Shown piece by piece: positions 54,227 through 64,000 of a stretch of 64,000 nucleotides of DNA. Below the pieces are notes generated by a model. The model saw only the letters and a list, made by a program, of their open reading frames with translations. It searched no databases and had not been told where the DNA came from. The stretch is from Dechloromonas sp. H13 (GTDB lineage Bacteria; Pseudomonadota; Gammaproteobacteria; Burkholderiales; Rhodocyclaceae): contig NZ_SSXX01000008.1 in NCBI RefSeq assembly GCF_009469615.1, forward strand, positions 1 to 64,000, written 5' to 3'. Each line of letters opens with the position of its first letter. Positions within the stretch are counted from its first letter, which is position 1. The translations under genes were made by a program, and so were the position numbers.

Positions 54227-56533
54227 ATGGGGGTTCGAACGGCTGACCGCGCAACTGCCAGCCAGTTGCCGGAGAAGATCGGCAATCTGCTGCAGGAGTC
54301 GCGCTGGTTGGCGCTAGGGGCGGTGGCCCTGTTCCTGGCGATGGCCTTCTGGGGCTTCAGCAAGGATGATCCGGGCTGGTCGCACGCGGTATCTACCGGG
54401 CAGCTGCACAACCCGACCGGCCATGCCGGCGCCTGGATCGCCGATCTGATGCTTTATCTTTTCGGGCTTTCCGCCTGGTGGTGGATAGTCCTGCTGGGCA
54501 TGTTCATGTGGTGGGGGTTCCGCCGCCTCAATTCGCCGCTCGGCCATACCGACCGCCGCCCGCTGTATATCGCGCTGTCCGGCTTTGCCGTGCTGCTGGT
54601 CGCCAGTTCGGCGCTGGAAGCGCTGCGCTTCTACTCGCTCAAGGTCGAATTGCCGCTCGCGCCGGGCGGTTTGCTCGGCATCGAAGCCGGCCGCCTGCTG
54701 GAACACCTGCTGGGTTACACCGGAGCGACCCTGGTGTTGCTGGCGACGATGGCGGCAGGATGGAGCATTTTTTCCGGGATGTCCTGGCTCTGGGCATTCG
54801 AGCGGCTGGGTAGCTTGCTCGAAACCATTGGCGGCTTCTTCTACGGTCTGGTCGATACCTGGCGCGACCGGCGCATCGGGCGCGAAGTCGCGCAGCAGCG
54901 CGAGGAAGAGGTCGAGGTCGAAAAGCGCCGCGTCGAACTGCACGAGCCGATCATCATCGAGACGCCGCCGCCCGAGGTGCCGGTGTCGAAGAAGGCCGAG
55001 AAGCGCATCGAGCGCGAGAAGCAAGTGGCGCTCTTCCCGGAAGCCATCATCGGTGGGCAATTGCCGCCGCTGCACCTGCTCGACCCGGCACCGCCGGTGA
55101 CCGAAACGGTGAGCGCCGAAACGCTGGAATACACCTCGCGCCTGATCGAGCGCAAGCTGGCCGACTTCGGCGTCCAGGTCAAGGTGCTGGCCGCCATGCC
55201 CGGCCCGGTCATCACGCGTTACGAAATCGAGCCGGCGGTTGGCGTCAAGGGCGCCCAGATCGTTAACCTGGCCCGCGACCTGGCGCGGGCGCTGGCCATG
55301 GTGTCGATCCGCGTCGTCGAGACGGTGCCCGGGAAGTCGTGCATGGCGCTCGAACTGCCCAATCCCAAGCGGCAGACCGTCAAGCTGTCCGAGATCATCT
55401 CCAGCAAGCCGTACAACGACATGACCAGCCCGCTGACCGTCTGCCTTGGCAAGGACATCGGCGGCCAGCCGGTGGTTGCCGACCTGGCCAAGACGCCGCA
55501 CCTGCTGGTGGCCGGGACGACCGGTTCCGGCAAGTCGGTCGGCGTCAATGCGATGATCCTGTCGATGCTCTACAAATCGGAACCGGATCATGTGCGGCTG
55601 ATCATGGTCGACCCGAAGATGTTGGAGCTTTCCATCTACGAAGGCATCCCGCACCTGCTGGCGCCGGTCGTCACCGACATGAAGCAGGCGGCCAACGCGC
55701 TGCACTGGTGCGTGACCGAGATGGAGAAGCGCTACAAGCTGATGTCGGCGATGGGTGTGCGCAATATCGCCGGCCTCAACACCAAGATCCGCGACGCCGA
55801 AAAGCGCGGCGAACACATCCCGAATCCGCTGACCCTGACGCCGGAAACACCGGAGCCGCTCAAGGCGATGCCGTTCATCGTCGTCATCATCGACGAACTG
55901 GCCGACCTGATGATGGTCGTCGGCAAGAAGGTCGAGGAACAGATCGCCCGCCTCGCCCAGAAGGCGCGCGCTTCCGGCATCCACCTGGTGCTGGCGACGC
56001 AGCGGCCGAGCGTCGACGTAATTACCGGCCTGATCAAGGCCAACATCCCGACGCGCCTGTCGTTCCAGGTTTCCAGCAAGATCGATTCGCGCACCATCCT
56101 CGACCAGATGGGCGCCGAAGCGCTGCTCGGCCAGGGCGACATGCTCTACCTGGCACCCGGTACCGGCTACCCGACCCGTGTCCATGGCGCCTTCGTTTCC
56201 GATGACGAAGTACACCGTGTCGTCGAGCACCTGAAGACGACCGGCGCGCCGGAATACATCGAGGATATCCTCAACGGCGCCGGCGGCGACGACGAGGAAG
56301 GCGGCGAGGGCGGCAGCGACGGTGGCGACGCCGAGAGCGATCCGCTCTACGACCAGGCGGTCGACATCGTGCTGAAGAACAAGCGGGCCTCGATCTCGCT
56401 GGTCCAGCGCCACCTGCGCATCGGCTACAACCGCTCGGCGCGGCTGATCGAGGCCATGGAAAAGGCCGGGCTGGTGTCGGCGATGGACGGGCGCGGCGGC
56501 CGCGAAGTGCTGGCGCGCCGGGAAGCCGAATGA
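54227..56533 (+). CDS. ftsK: DNA translocase FtsK
   Basis: 768 residues. Four membrane helices lie in about residues 20-190, followed by a short linker, then the RecA-like motor with Walker [37 protein letters not shown], Walker [15 protein letters not shown] and [19 protein letters not shown]. The C-terminal gamma domain ([20 protein letters not shown] and after) reads KOPS sites. The linker is short compared with E. coli. FtsK pumps chromosome termini apart at the septum. It starts two bases after the regulator and overlaps lolA by ATGA. Confidence 0.97.
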   Translation: MGVRTADRATASQLPEKIGNLLQESRWLALGAVALFLAMAFWGFSKDDPGWSHAVSTGQLHNPTGHAGAWIADLMLYLFGLSAWWWIVLLGMFMWWGFRRLNSPLGHTDRRPLYIALSGFAVLLVASSALEALRFYSLKVELPLAPGGLLGIEAGRLLEHLLGYTGATLVLLATMAAGWSIFSGMSWLWAFERLGSLLETIGGFFYGLVDTWRDRRIGREVAQQREEEVEVEKRRVELHEPIIIETPPPEVPVSKKAEKRIEREKQVALFPEAIIGGQLPPLHLLDPAPPVTETVSAETLEYTSRLIERKLADFGVQVKVLAAMPGPVITRYEIEPAVGVKGAQIVNLARDLARALAMVSIRVVETVPGKSCMALELPNPKRQTVKLSEIISSKPYNDMTSPLTVCLGKDIGGQPVVADLAKTPHLLVAGTTGSGKSVGVNAMILSMLYKSEPDHVRLIMVDPKMLELSIYEGIPHLLAPVVTDMKQAANALHWCVTEMEKRYKLMSAMGVRNIAGLNTKIRDAEKRGEHIPNPLTLTPETPEPLKAMPFIVVIIDELADLMMVVGKKVEEQIARLAQKARASGIHLVLATQRPSVDVITGLIKANIPTRLSFQVSSKIDSRTILDQMGAEALLGQGDMLYLAPGTGYPTRVHGAFVSDDEVHRVVEHLKTTGAPEYIEDILNGAGGDDEEGGEGGSDGGDAESDPLYDQAVDIVLKNKRASISLVQRHLRIGYNRSARLIEAMEKAGLVSAMDGRGGREVLARREAE

Positions 56534-57150
56534 AATTTGCCCTGAAAATGCTGTCGACCGCAGCAGTCGCCTTTTTCCCGCAATGGGCGACGGCGGGGGC
56601 GGTGGACCAGCTGCATCAGTTCCTCACCAACACCAGGACGCTGAAGGCGGATTTTTCGCAGGTGGTGATCGGCAAGGGCGGACGCAAGCCGCAGCAGTCG
56701 TCCGGTACCGTCGCCATTTTACGGCCCGGCAAGCTGCGCTGGGACATCCAGAAGCCGTTCCCGCAACTGGTCGTCGGCGACGGCGAAAAAATCTGGATCT
56801 ACGACCCGGAACTCAAGCAGGTGACGGTGCGCAAGGCCGGCCAGGCGATCAGCGGCTCGCCGGCAGCGCTGCTGGCGGGCAGCAACGAGCTCGAAAAGAA
56901 TTTCACGCTGGCCGAGGCCGGCACGGATGAAGGCCTGGACTGGGTCGAGGCGACGCCCAAGGTCAGCGAAAGCGGCTTCGAGAAGGTCCGCCTCGGCTTT
57001 ACCGGCAGCGACCTGAAAGCCATGGAACTGCACGACAGCTTCGGTCAGCGCACGCTGATCCGCTTCTCAGGGCTGGAGCGCAACGCTGCCTTGCCGGCGA
57101 CGACCTTCAAGTTCGTTCCGCCGGCCGGCGTCGACGTGGTCGGCGAGTGA
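56530..57150 (+). CDS. lolA: Outer membrane lipoprotein carrier LolA
   Basis: 206 residues. Signal peptide of about 22 residues ([20 protein letters not shown]), then LKADFSQVV, the [21 protein letters not shown] core and a C-terminal [14 protein letters not shown], which are LolA hallmarks. LolA carries lipoproteins across the periplasm from LolCDE to LolB. The ftsK-lolA-rarA order is conserved in many proteobacteria; here two minus-strand genes are inserted before rarA. Confidence 0.93.
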   Translation: MKFALKMLSTAAVAFFPQWATAGAVDQLHQFLTNTRTLKADFSQVVIGKGGRKPQQSSGTVAILRPGKLRWDIQKPFPQLVVGDGEKIWIYDPELKQVTVRKAGQAISGSPAALLAGSNELEKNFTLAEAGTDEGLDWVEATPKVSESGFEKVRLGFTGSDLKAMELHDSFGQRTLIRFSGLERNAALPATTFKFVPPAGVDVVGE

Positions 57151-57164
57151 CCGGCCAGCCATCC

Positions 57165-57617
57165 TCACGGGTTTTTATTCACGCTTGAAGGCAGCGCCGC
57201 GAAGTCGCCGGTCTTTGGCAGCGACGCGATGGCGGCCAGCAGGGCCGGCGGCGGCGTTACCAGCTTGCGGGCCGCCAGGTCGAGCCAACCGCCGGCGCTG
57301 GTGACCCGGGCGCACAGCGTGCCGTCCGGGCGGCAGATTTCGTTGCGCAGCAGGAAGCGGCTGCCGTCGGGCGCCTGGCCGGCGCAGGCCAGCGTGACGA
57401 TGAATTCCTCCAGCAGCCCGATTTCCCGGCGGTACTCGATCTCGTCCTTCATGATCACCGGGCCGATCCTGAGCCGCGCGAATTCGGCCATCGGGAAGCC
57501 GTTTTCGGCAAAGAACAGCATGCGGACGTCGGCCGCCCGGTCGAGAAAGGCGGTGTTCTTCATGTGGGCGTTGAAATCCATGTCGCCCCAGCCGGCGAAC
57601 AGCGTTTTCGAATACAT
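57165..57617 (-). CDS. Acyl-CoA thioesterase (hot-dog fold, 4HBT type)
   Basis: 150 residues. The N-terminus carries the family signature GWGDMDFNAHMKNTAFLDRA with the conserved Asp and Asn-x2-His. A hot-dog beta-sheet follows with EIEYRREI and SRFLLRNEICRPDGTLCARV. It probably hydrolyses an acyl-CoA; the substrate is not deducible. Convergent with lolA and 21 bases downstream of the small membrane protein gene on the same strand. Confidence 0.82.
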   Translation of the reverse strand: MYSKTLFAGWGDMDFNAHMKNTAFLDRAADVRMLFFAENGFPMAEFARLRIGPVIMKDEIEYRREIGLLEEFIVTLACAGQAPDGSRFLLRNEICRPDGTLCARVTSAGGWLDLAARKLVTPPPALLAAIASLPKTGDFAALPSSVNKNP

Positions 57618-57638
57618 GCGGAAACTCCTCGGTAAGTT

Positions 57639-57983
57639 TCAGATCTTCGCGTCCCAGTGGAAGCGGTGGATCACGCGATGCAGGACCGGCGTGAACAGCA
57701 GCGCCGCGGTGACGATGAACACCAACCCGGCGTAGAGCGCATAGAGTCCGGCGAACACCTTGCCGGCGTCGGTCTGGGGAGGATTGACGGGCCCCATGCC
57801 GCCCAGCAGCATTGCCGAATTGAGGAAGGCGTCGACCCACGCAAGCCCTTCGTAAGCCCGGTAGCCGAGCATGCCGATCGCCAGCGACGCGGCGAGCAGG
57901 CCGCCGGCCACCAGCAAATGGCCCAGCAGGCGCCATGCGAACCTGGTGCCGGCCAGCGGCGCCTGTTTTCTGGATTCATACAT
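57639..57983 (-). CDS. Small two-helix membrane protein with channel-like pore segment
   Basis: 114 residues. Helix 1 is about 21-43 (LLGHLLVAGGLLAASLAIGM). A short re-entrant segment (DAFLNSAMLLGGMGPV) comes next, then helix 2 (LYALYAGLVFIVTAALLFTP) and a basic His-rich tail. The helix-pore-helix order with a Gly-rich turn resembles minimal two-TM cation channels, though the filter GGMGP is not the canonical TVGYG. ATG 57983 is preceded by GGGAG at seven bases; a GTG codon directly before it is possible. Function unproven. Confidence 0.65.
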   Translation of the reverse strand: MYESRKQAPLAGTRFAWRLLGHLLVAGGLLAASLAIGMLGYRAYEGLAWVDAFLNSAMLLGGMGPVNPPQTDAGKVFAGLYALYAGLVFIVTAALLFTPVLHRVIHRFHWDAKI

Positions 57984-58215
57984 CACGGGCTCCCGGGGAT
58001 GGAATCGTCGTGGTCAATGCGTATCCCGAGCAAGTCGGGCAATGCCTGTTGCGGTGTGCACCAGTCGGCCCGAGTTCGGGCACGAATCGCAATGCAGCAT
58101 ATTGGTCCGCCTTGGGAACGTCAATTTCCGCAACGAATCCCGGCGCTGCCGATATCGCGTTCGTCCTCGACGCGTTGCGGCACGCCGCAAATTCTCCTCT
58201 GGGTACAATAACGCC

Positions 58216-61453
<3,238 letters not shown>

Positions 61454-61460
61454 TCGTTGC

Positions 61461-61478
61461 GGCGCAGCTAGCTGCGCC
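61461..61478. repeat. Perfect 18-bp palindrome between convergent serS and mltF
   Basis: GGCGCAGCTAGCTGCGCC is fully self-complementary. A second inverted repeat CCGCCC-AC-GGGCGG lies at 61502-61515. Neither has a T-run, so a Rho-independent terminator is not supported; they may help separate the two convergent genes. Confidence 0.6.
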
Positions 61479-61526
61479 TCAAGCGTCCGGTGGCGTTGTA
61501 TCCGCCCACGGGCGGGATGAGGTAGT

Positions 61527-62960
61527 TCAGCGTTTGAGCCGGAGGCCCGGGGCATTGCCCTGGGCACCGATCGTCGCTTCCCGTGGCGCCGAGAGCGGCT
61601 GATAGGGCAGTTCGTGGCGCTGCAGGATGTCGTAGTAGCTGCGGATGTTCTCGACCAGCAGCACCGCCTCGCCGCCGCGCGCGCGGCCGGACTTGACCTG
61701 CCGGTAGTACTTCGGCTGGGCGAGCAGCGGGAGAACCTGCTTCATTTCATACCACGCCGTCGGATCGGCACCGAGCTGCCGGGCCAGGGTGCGCGCCGCG
61801 TTGAAATGGCCGGGACCGATGTTGTAGCTGGCGAGGGCCAGCCAGGTGCGGTCGGGCTCGCCGACGTCGTCGGGCTGCAGGTCCTTCAGGAGATTGACGT
61901 AGCGGGCGCCGGCCAGAATGCTCTCGCGCACGTCGAGACGGTTGCCGACGCCCAGCCGGTCGGCGGTTTCCTCGGTCAGCATCATGATGCCGCGGACGCC
62001 GGTCGGGCTGGTGGCCTCGGGGTCCCACTGCGACTCGTGGTAGGCGATGGCGGCGATCAGCCGCCAGTCGAGGCCGGTGATTGCTTGCGCCGCCTGGAAA
62101 TGCTTGCGCAGCCTGGGCAGCACGGTTTCGATGCGGCCGAGGAAAGCCACGATATCGGCCTGCTTCAGGCGGCGGACGTGACCGAAATAGCGGTCTTCCA
62201 GCTTGAGCAGGGTACCGTCGCGTTGCGCCCGCTCGACAAAGGCGCTGGCGCGCGCCAGCAGTTCCACGTTCGGCTTGGGCCCGAGCCACCAGACCACCGG
62301 GTGCGTGTCGCCGAGTTCCAGCGTGGCCAGCACCGAGGGCGCGAATTGCGCGGCGATCTGGACCAGCATCGAGTCGATGGCGACCAGTTCGACCTGCCGT
62401 TTGCCCAGTGATTCGAGGAGGTTGAAGAAATCCCCGTCCGTGTATTCGACGACCTGCAGATCGGGGATTCCCTTCTGGAGTTCGCGCAGGGTCGCCAGTT
62501 GCCGCGAGCCGGGCAGGGCATGGACCGTCCGCCCGCGCAATTCGTCGCGGTCGTTGAGCGGCAGCGAAGCCTCGTGCTGGATCAGCACGTCGCCGCTCTG
62601 CAGGATGGGCGGCGTCGCCTTCTGCTGGCCGTCGCCGGGCGCCGGCAACCAGGCCGCGGCGAGGTGGGCCTTGCCTGCGGCCAGTGCCGGCTCGATCTCG
62701 TCCGGCGCGACCACCAGATACCTGACGCCGACGCCCAGTTCCTGGGCAAACGCTTCGATCAGGTCGTGCTCGAGCCCCTGAATCGCGCCCTGGTCGTCGC
62801 TGTAGTAGGTAAGCGGCCCCTTGCCGACGAGGACGACAAGATCATGCTGCGCCGGCGTCGGGAAGGGCAGCGGCCGATGTGGCAGCTGCGGCAGCTGTTC
62901 GCCGCAAGCGGCGAGCAGCAGGGAAAACAGCCCGATCAGAAAAGTCTTGAAACCGTGCAT
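61527..62960 (-). CDS. mltF: Membrane-bound lytic murein transglycosylase F
   Basis: 477 residues. Lipoprotein signal with lipobox LLLAAC at about residues 15-20. A periplasmic solute-binding-like domain (about 40-270) holds DLVVLVGKGPLTYY, DLIEAFAQELGV and VHALPGSRQLA. A C-terminal SLT domain has the catalytic Glu in AAIAYHESQWDPEATSPTG and the RGIMMLTEETA and LALASYNIGPGHF motifs. It cleaves peptidoglycan glycan strands. Domain order matches MltF (YfhD). Confidence 0.93.
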   Translation of the reverse strand: MHGFKTFLIGLFSLLLAACGEQLPQLPHRPLPFPTPAQHDLVVLVGKGPLTYYSDDQGAIQGLEHDLIEAFAQELGVGVRYLVVAPDEIEPALAAGKAHLAAAWLPAPGDGQQKATPPILQSGDVLIQHEASLPLNDRDELRGRTVHALPGSRQLATLRELQKGIPDLQVVEYTDGDFFNLLESLGKRQVELVAIDSMLVQIAAQFAPSVLATLELGDTHPVVWWLGPKPNVELLARASAFVERAQRDGTLLKLEDRYFGHVRRLKQADIVAFLGRIETVLPRLRKHFQAAQAITGLDWRLIAAIAYHESQWDPEATSPTGVRGIMMLTEETADRLGVGNRLDVRESILAGARYVNLLKDLQPDDVGEPDRTWLALASYNIGPGHFNAARTLARQLGADPTAWYEMKQVLPLLAQPKYYRQVKSGRARGGEAVLLVENIRSYYDILQRHELPYQPLSAPREATIGAQGNAPGLRLKR

Positions 62961-62973
62961 GCAAAAAATTTTG

Positions 62974-62982
62974 TGCTATTAT
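62974..62982 (+). promoter_or_regulatory. Extended -10 element for tRNA-Ser
   Basis: TGCTATTAT forms an extended -10 (TG-n-TATTAT) ending 11 bases before the mature tRNA. A TTGAAA at 62947 is too far (24 bases) to be its -35. Confidence 0.5.
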
Positions 62983-62993
62983 GCCGCCCTCGC

Positions 62994-63084
<91 letters not shown>

Positions 63085-63106
63085 CGAAATTTCGATGTTT
63101 ATCTTC

Positions 63107-63140
63107 AAGGCCAGCCATCAGGTGCTGGCCTTTTTGTTTT
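63107..63140 (+). terminator. Rho-independent terminator after tRNA-Ser
   Basis: AAGGCCAGC (63107-63115) pairs with GCTGGCCTT (63124-63132) across an eight-base loop, followed by TTTTTGTTTT. It makes the tRNA a single-gene unit. Confidence 0.85.
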
Positions 63141-63362
63141 GCGTTTCGAGCCGGCATCTCCGGGCATGGACGGTGTGGTTACCCTCGTTGCGCTTCGGCC
63201 GGCGCCCGGATGTTACCGGATTGACGATTCTTTGGCATCAAGGCCGATGCTCATGGCCGGCTATCAGTTGGCGCGGTATTACCCATGGCTAGCGGAGATG
63301 GGGCGCACTGCCCGCAGATATGCGATTAAAATCCACAGCATTGCTATTGCCGGTCGCTCAAG

Positions 63363-64000
63363 ATGAATCCGATTGTTCCCGTCGTGCTTTCCGGTGGTTC
63401 CGGTACCCGCCTGTGGCCGCTGTCGCGCGAGAAATATCCCAAGCAGCTGTTGCCGCTGGTCGATGACCAGTCGATGTTGCAGGCCACGGTGGCGCGCATG
63501 GACGGCATCCCGGGGGTCGGCGATCCCCTGCTGGTGTGCAACGAGGAGCATCGCTTCGTCGTGGCCGAACAGCTGCGCCTGCTCGGCAAGCGGGGCAAGG
63601 TCATCCTCGAGCCGGTCGGGCGCAATACCGCGCCGGCACTGACGCTGGCGGCGCTGTACGCCAGCCGGGGCGGCAGCGATCCGGTGCTGGTGGTGATGCC
63701 CGCCGATCACGTCATTCTCGACACGGCAGCCTTCCAGGCAGCAGTGGTCAAGGCGGCGAGCCTGGCTGACGCCGGGCTGGCGGTGACTTTCGGCATCACG
63801 CCGGATTGTCCGGAAACCGGTTACGGCTACATCCAGAAGGGTGCGCCGCTGGCCGGCGAGGCGGGGGTGTTCCAACTCGCCCGCTTCGTCGAAAAACCGG
63901 GGCGGGCGGTGGCGCAGGGCTATCTCGATTCCGGCGAGTACCTGTGGAACAGCGGCTTGTTCGTGATGCGCGCCTCGGTCTGGCTGGCGGCGCTCGACGC
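63363..64000 (+). CDS. manC: Mannose-1-phosphate guanylyltransferase, N-terminal part
   Basis: 212 codons to the window edge, open throughout. It makes GDP-mannose from GTP and mannose-1-phosphate. VVLSGGSGTRLWPLSREKYPKQLLPL is the ManC/AlgA signature (read as VVLSGGSGTRLWPL then SREKYPKQLLPL); also EPVGRNTAPAL, MPADHVI and FVEKPG. A C-terminal isomerase domain, if present, is outside the window. The 222-base gap from the tRNA terminator (63141-63362) shows no promoter I can support. GDP-mannose could feed this or another surface polysaccharide. Confidence 0.93.
   Translation, partial: MNPIVPVVLSGGSGTRLWPLSREKYPKQLLPLVDDQSMLQATVARMDGIPGVGDPLLVCNEEHRFVVAEQLRLLGKRGKVILEPVGRNTAPALTLAALYASRGGSDPVLVVMPADHVILDTAAFQAAVVKAASLADAGLAVTFGITPDCPETGYGYIQKGAPLAGEAGVFQLARFVEKPGRAVAQGYLDSGEYLWNSGLFVMRASVWLAALD

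Noticed and set aside
61461..61515. Rho-independent terminator between serS and mltF
   Set aside because: The palindromes are strong but no T-run follows on either strand.
62947..62952. TTGAAA as -35 for the tRNA-Ser promoter
   Set aside because: Spacing to the TATTAT box is 24 bases, too long for sigma-70; an extended -10 is the better reading.

Overview
The window is most consistent with a betaproteobacterium, probably of the Rhodocyclales (Dechloromonas/Azonexus-like). This is inferred from gene order and from the GC-rich housekeeping genes; no database search was possible. The conserved genes are very GC-rich (40 of 60 bases at 55501-55560). A central block is much poorer in GC (22 of 60 at 19981-20040, 21 of 60 at 27301-27360).

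Layout. 1-1525: start of an OmpA-like protein and a methylthioadenosine-deaminase-type amidohydrolase, minus strand. 1625-8375: gyrA-serC-pheA-hisC-tyrA, tightly packed. 8375-9217: a periplasmic-type ATP-dependent DNA ligase. 9264-38412: a surface polysaccharide locus of about 29 kb. 38477-42472: aroA-cmk fusion, rpsA, ihfB, closed by a strong terminator. 42540-48935: lapA, lapB, ugd, hldE-type kinase, hldD, cysM and a 3'-5' exonuclease. 48997-51896: ppa, nadE, glnB and an uncharacterised gene. 51916-53433: smr and trxB, minus strand. 53562-57150: Crp-type regulator, ftsK, lolA. 57165-57983: thioesterase and a two-helix channel-like protein, minus strand. 58216-61453: rarA, a DUF4126 protein, serS. 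Then mltF (minus strand), tRNA-Ser(CGA), and the start of manC at the right edge.

The polysaccharide locus sits between tyrA and aroA, genes that are neighbours in the aromatic/rpsA supraoperon of related bacteria. It encodes dTDP-4-keto-6-deoxyglucose synthesis (rfbB, rfbA), the 3,5-epimerase rfbC without rfbD, glmS, ManNAcA synthesis (wecB, wecC), and a WecE-type aminotransferase. It also has a WbpM-type 4,6-dehydratase with a partner reductase, an initiating sugar-phosphate transferase, two recognisable glycosyltransferases, a Wzx-like flippase, a Wzy-like polymerase/ligase and a Wzz-like chain-length protein. This set suggests a Wzx/Wzy-dependent O-antigen or capsule with amino sugars and an N-acetylated uronic acid, which an AsnB-type amidotransferase may amidate. 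Within it, a run of translationally coupled genes (19622-26862) pairs an ArnC/GtrB-like glycosyltransferase, a GtrA-type flippase and a large polytopic membrane protein. This resembles the gtr system for periplasmic side-chain glycosylation.

The main oddities are a one-base frameshift at a G7 tract in wzz, three perfectly in-frame 21-bp repeats in the polymerase gene, a decayed IS3-family transposase fragment directly before an AT-rich secreted beta-helix gene, the absence of rfbD, and the splitting of the aromatic/rpsA supraoperon.
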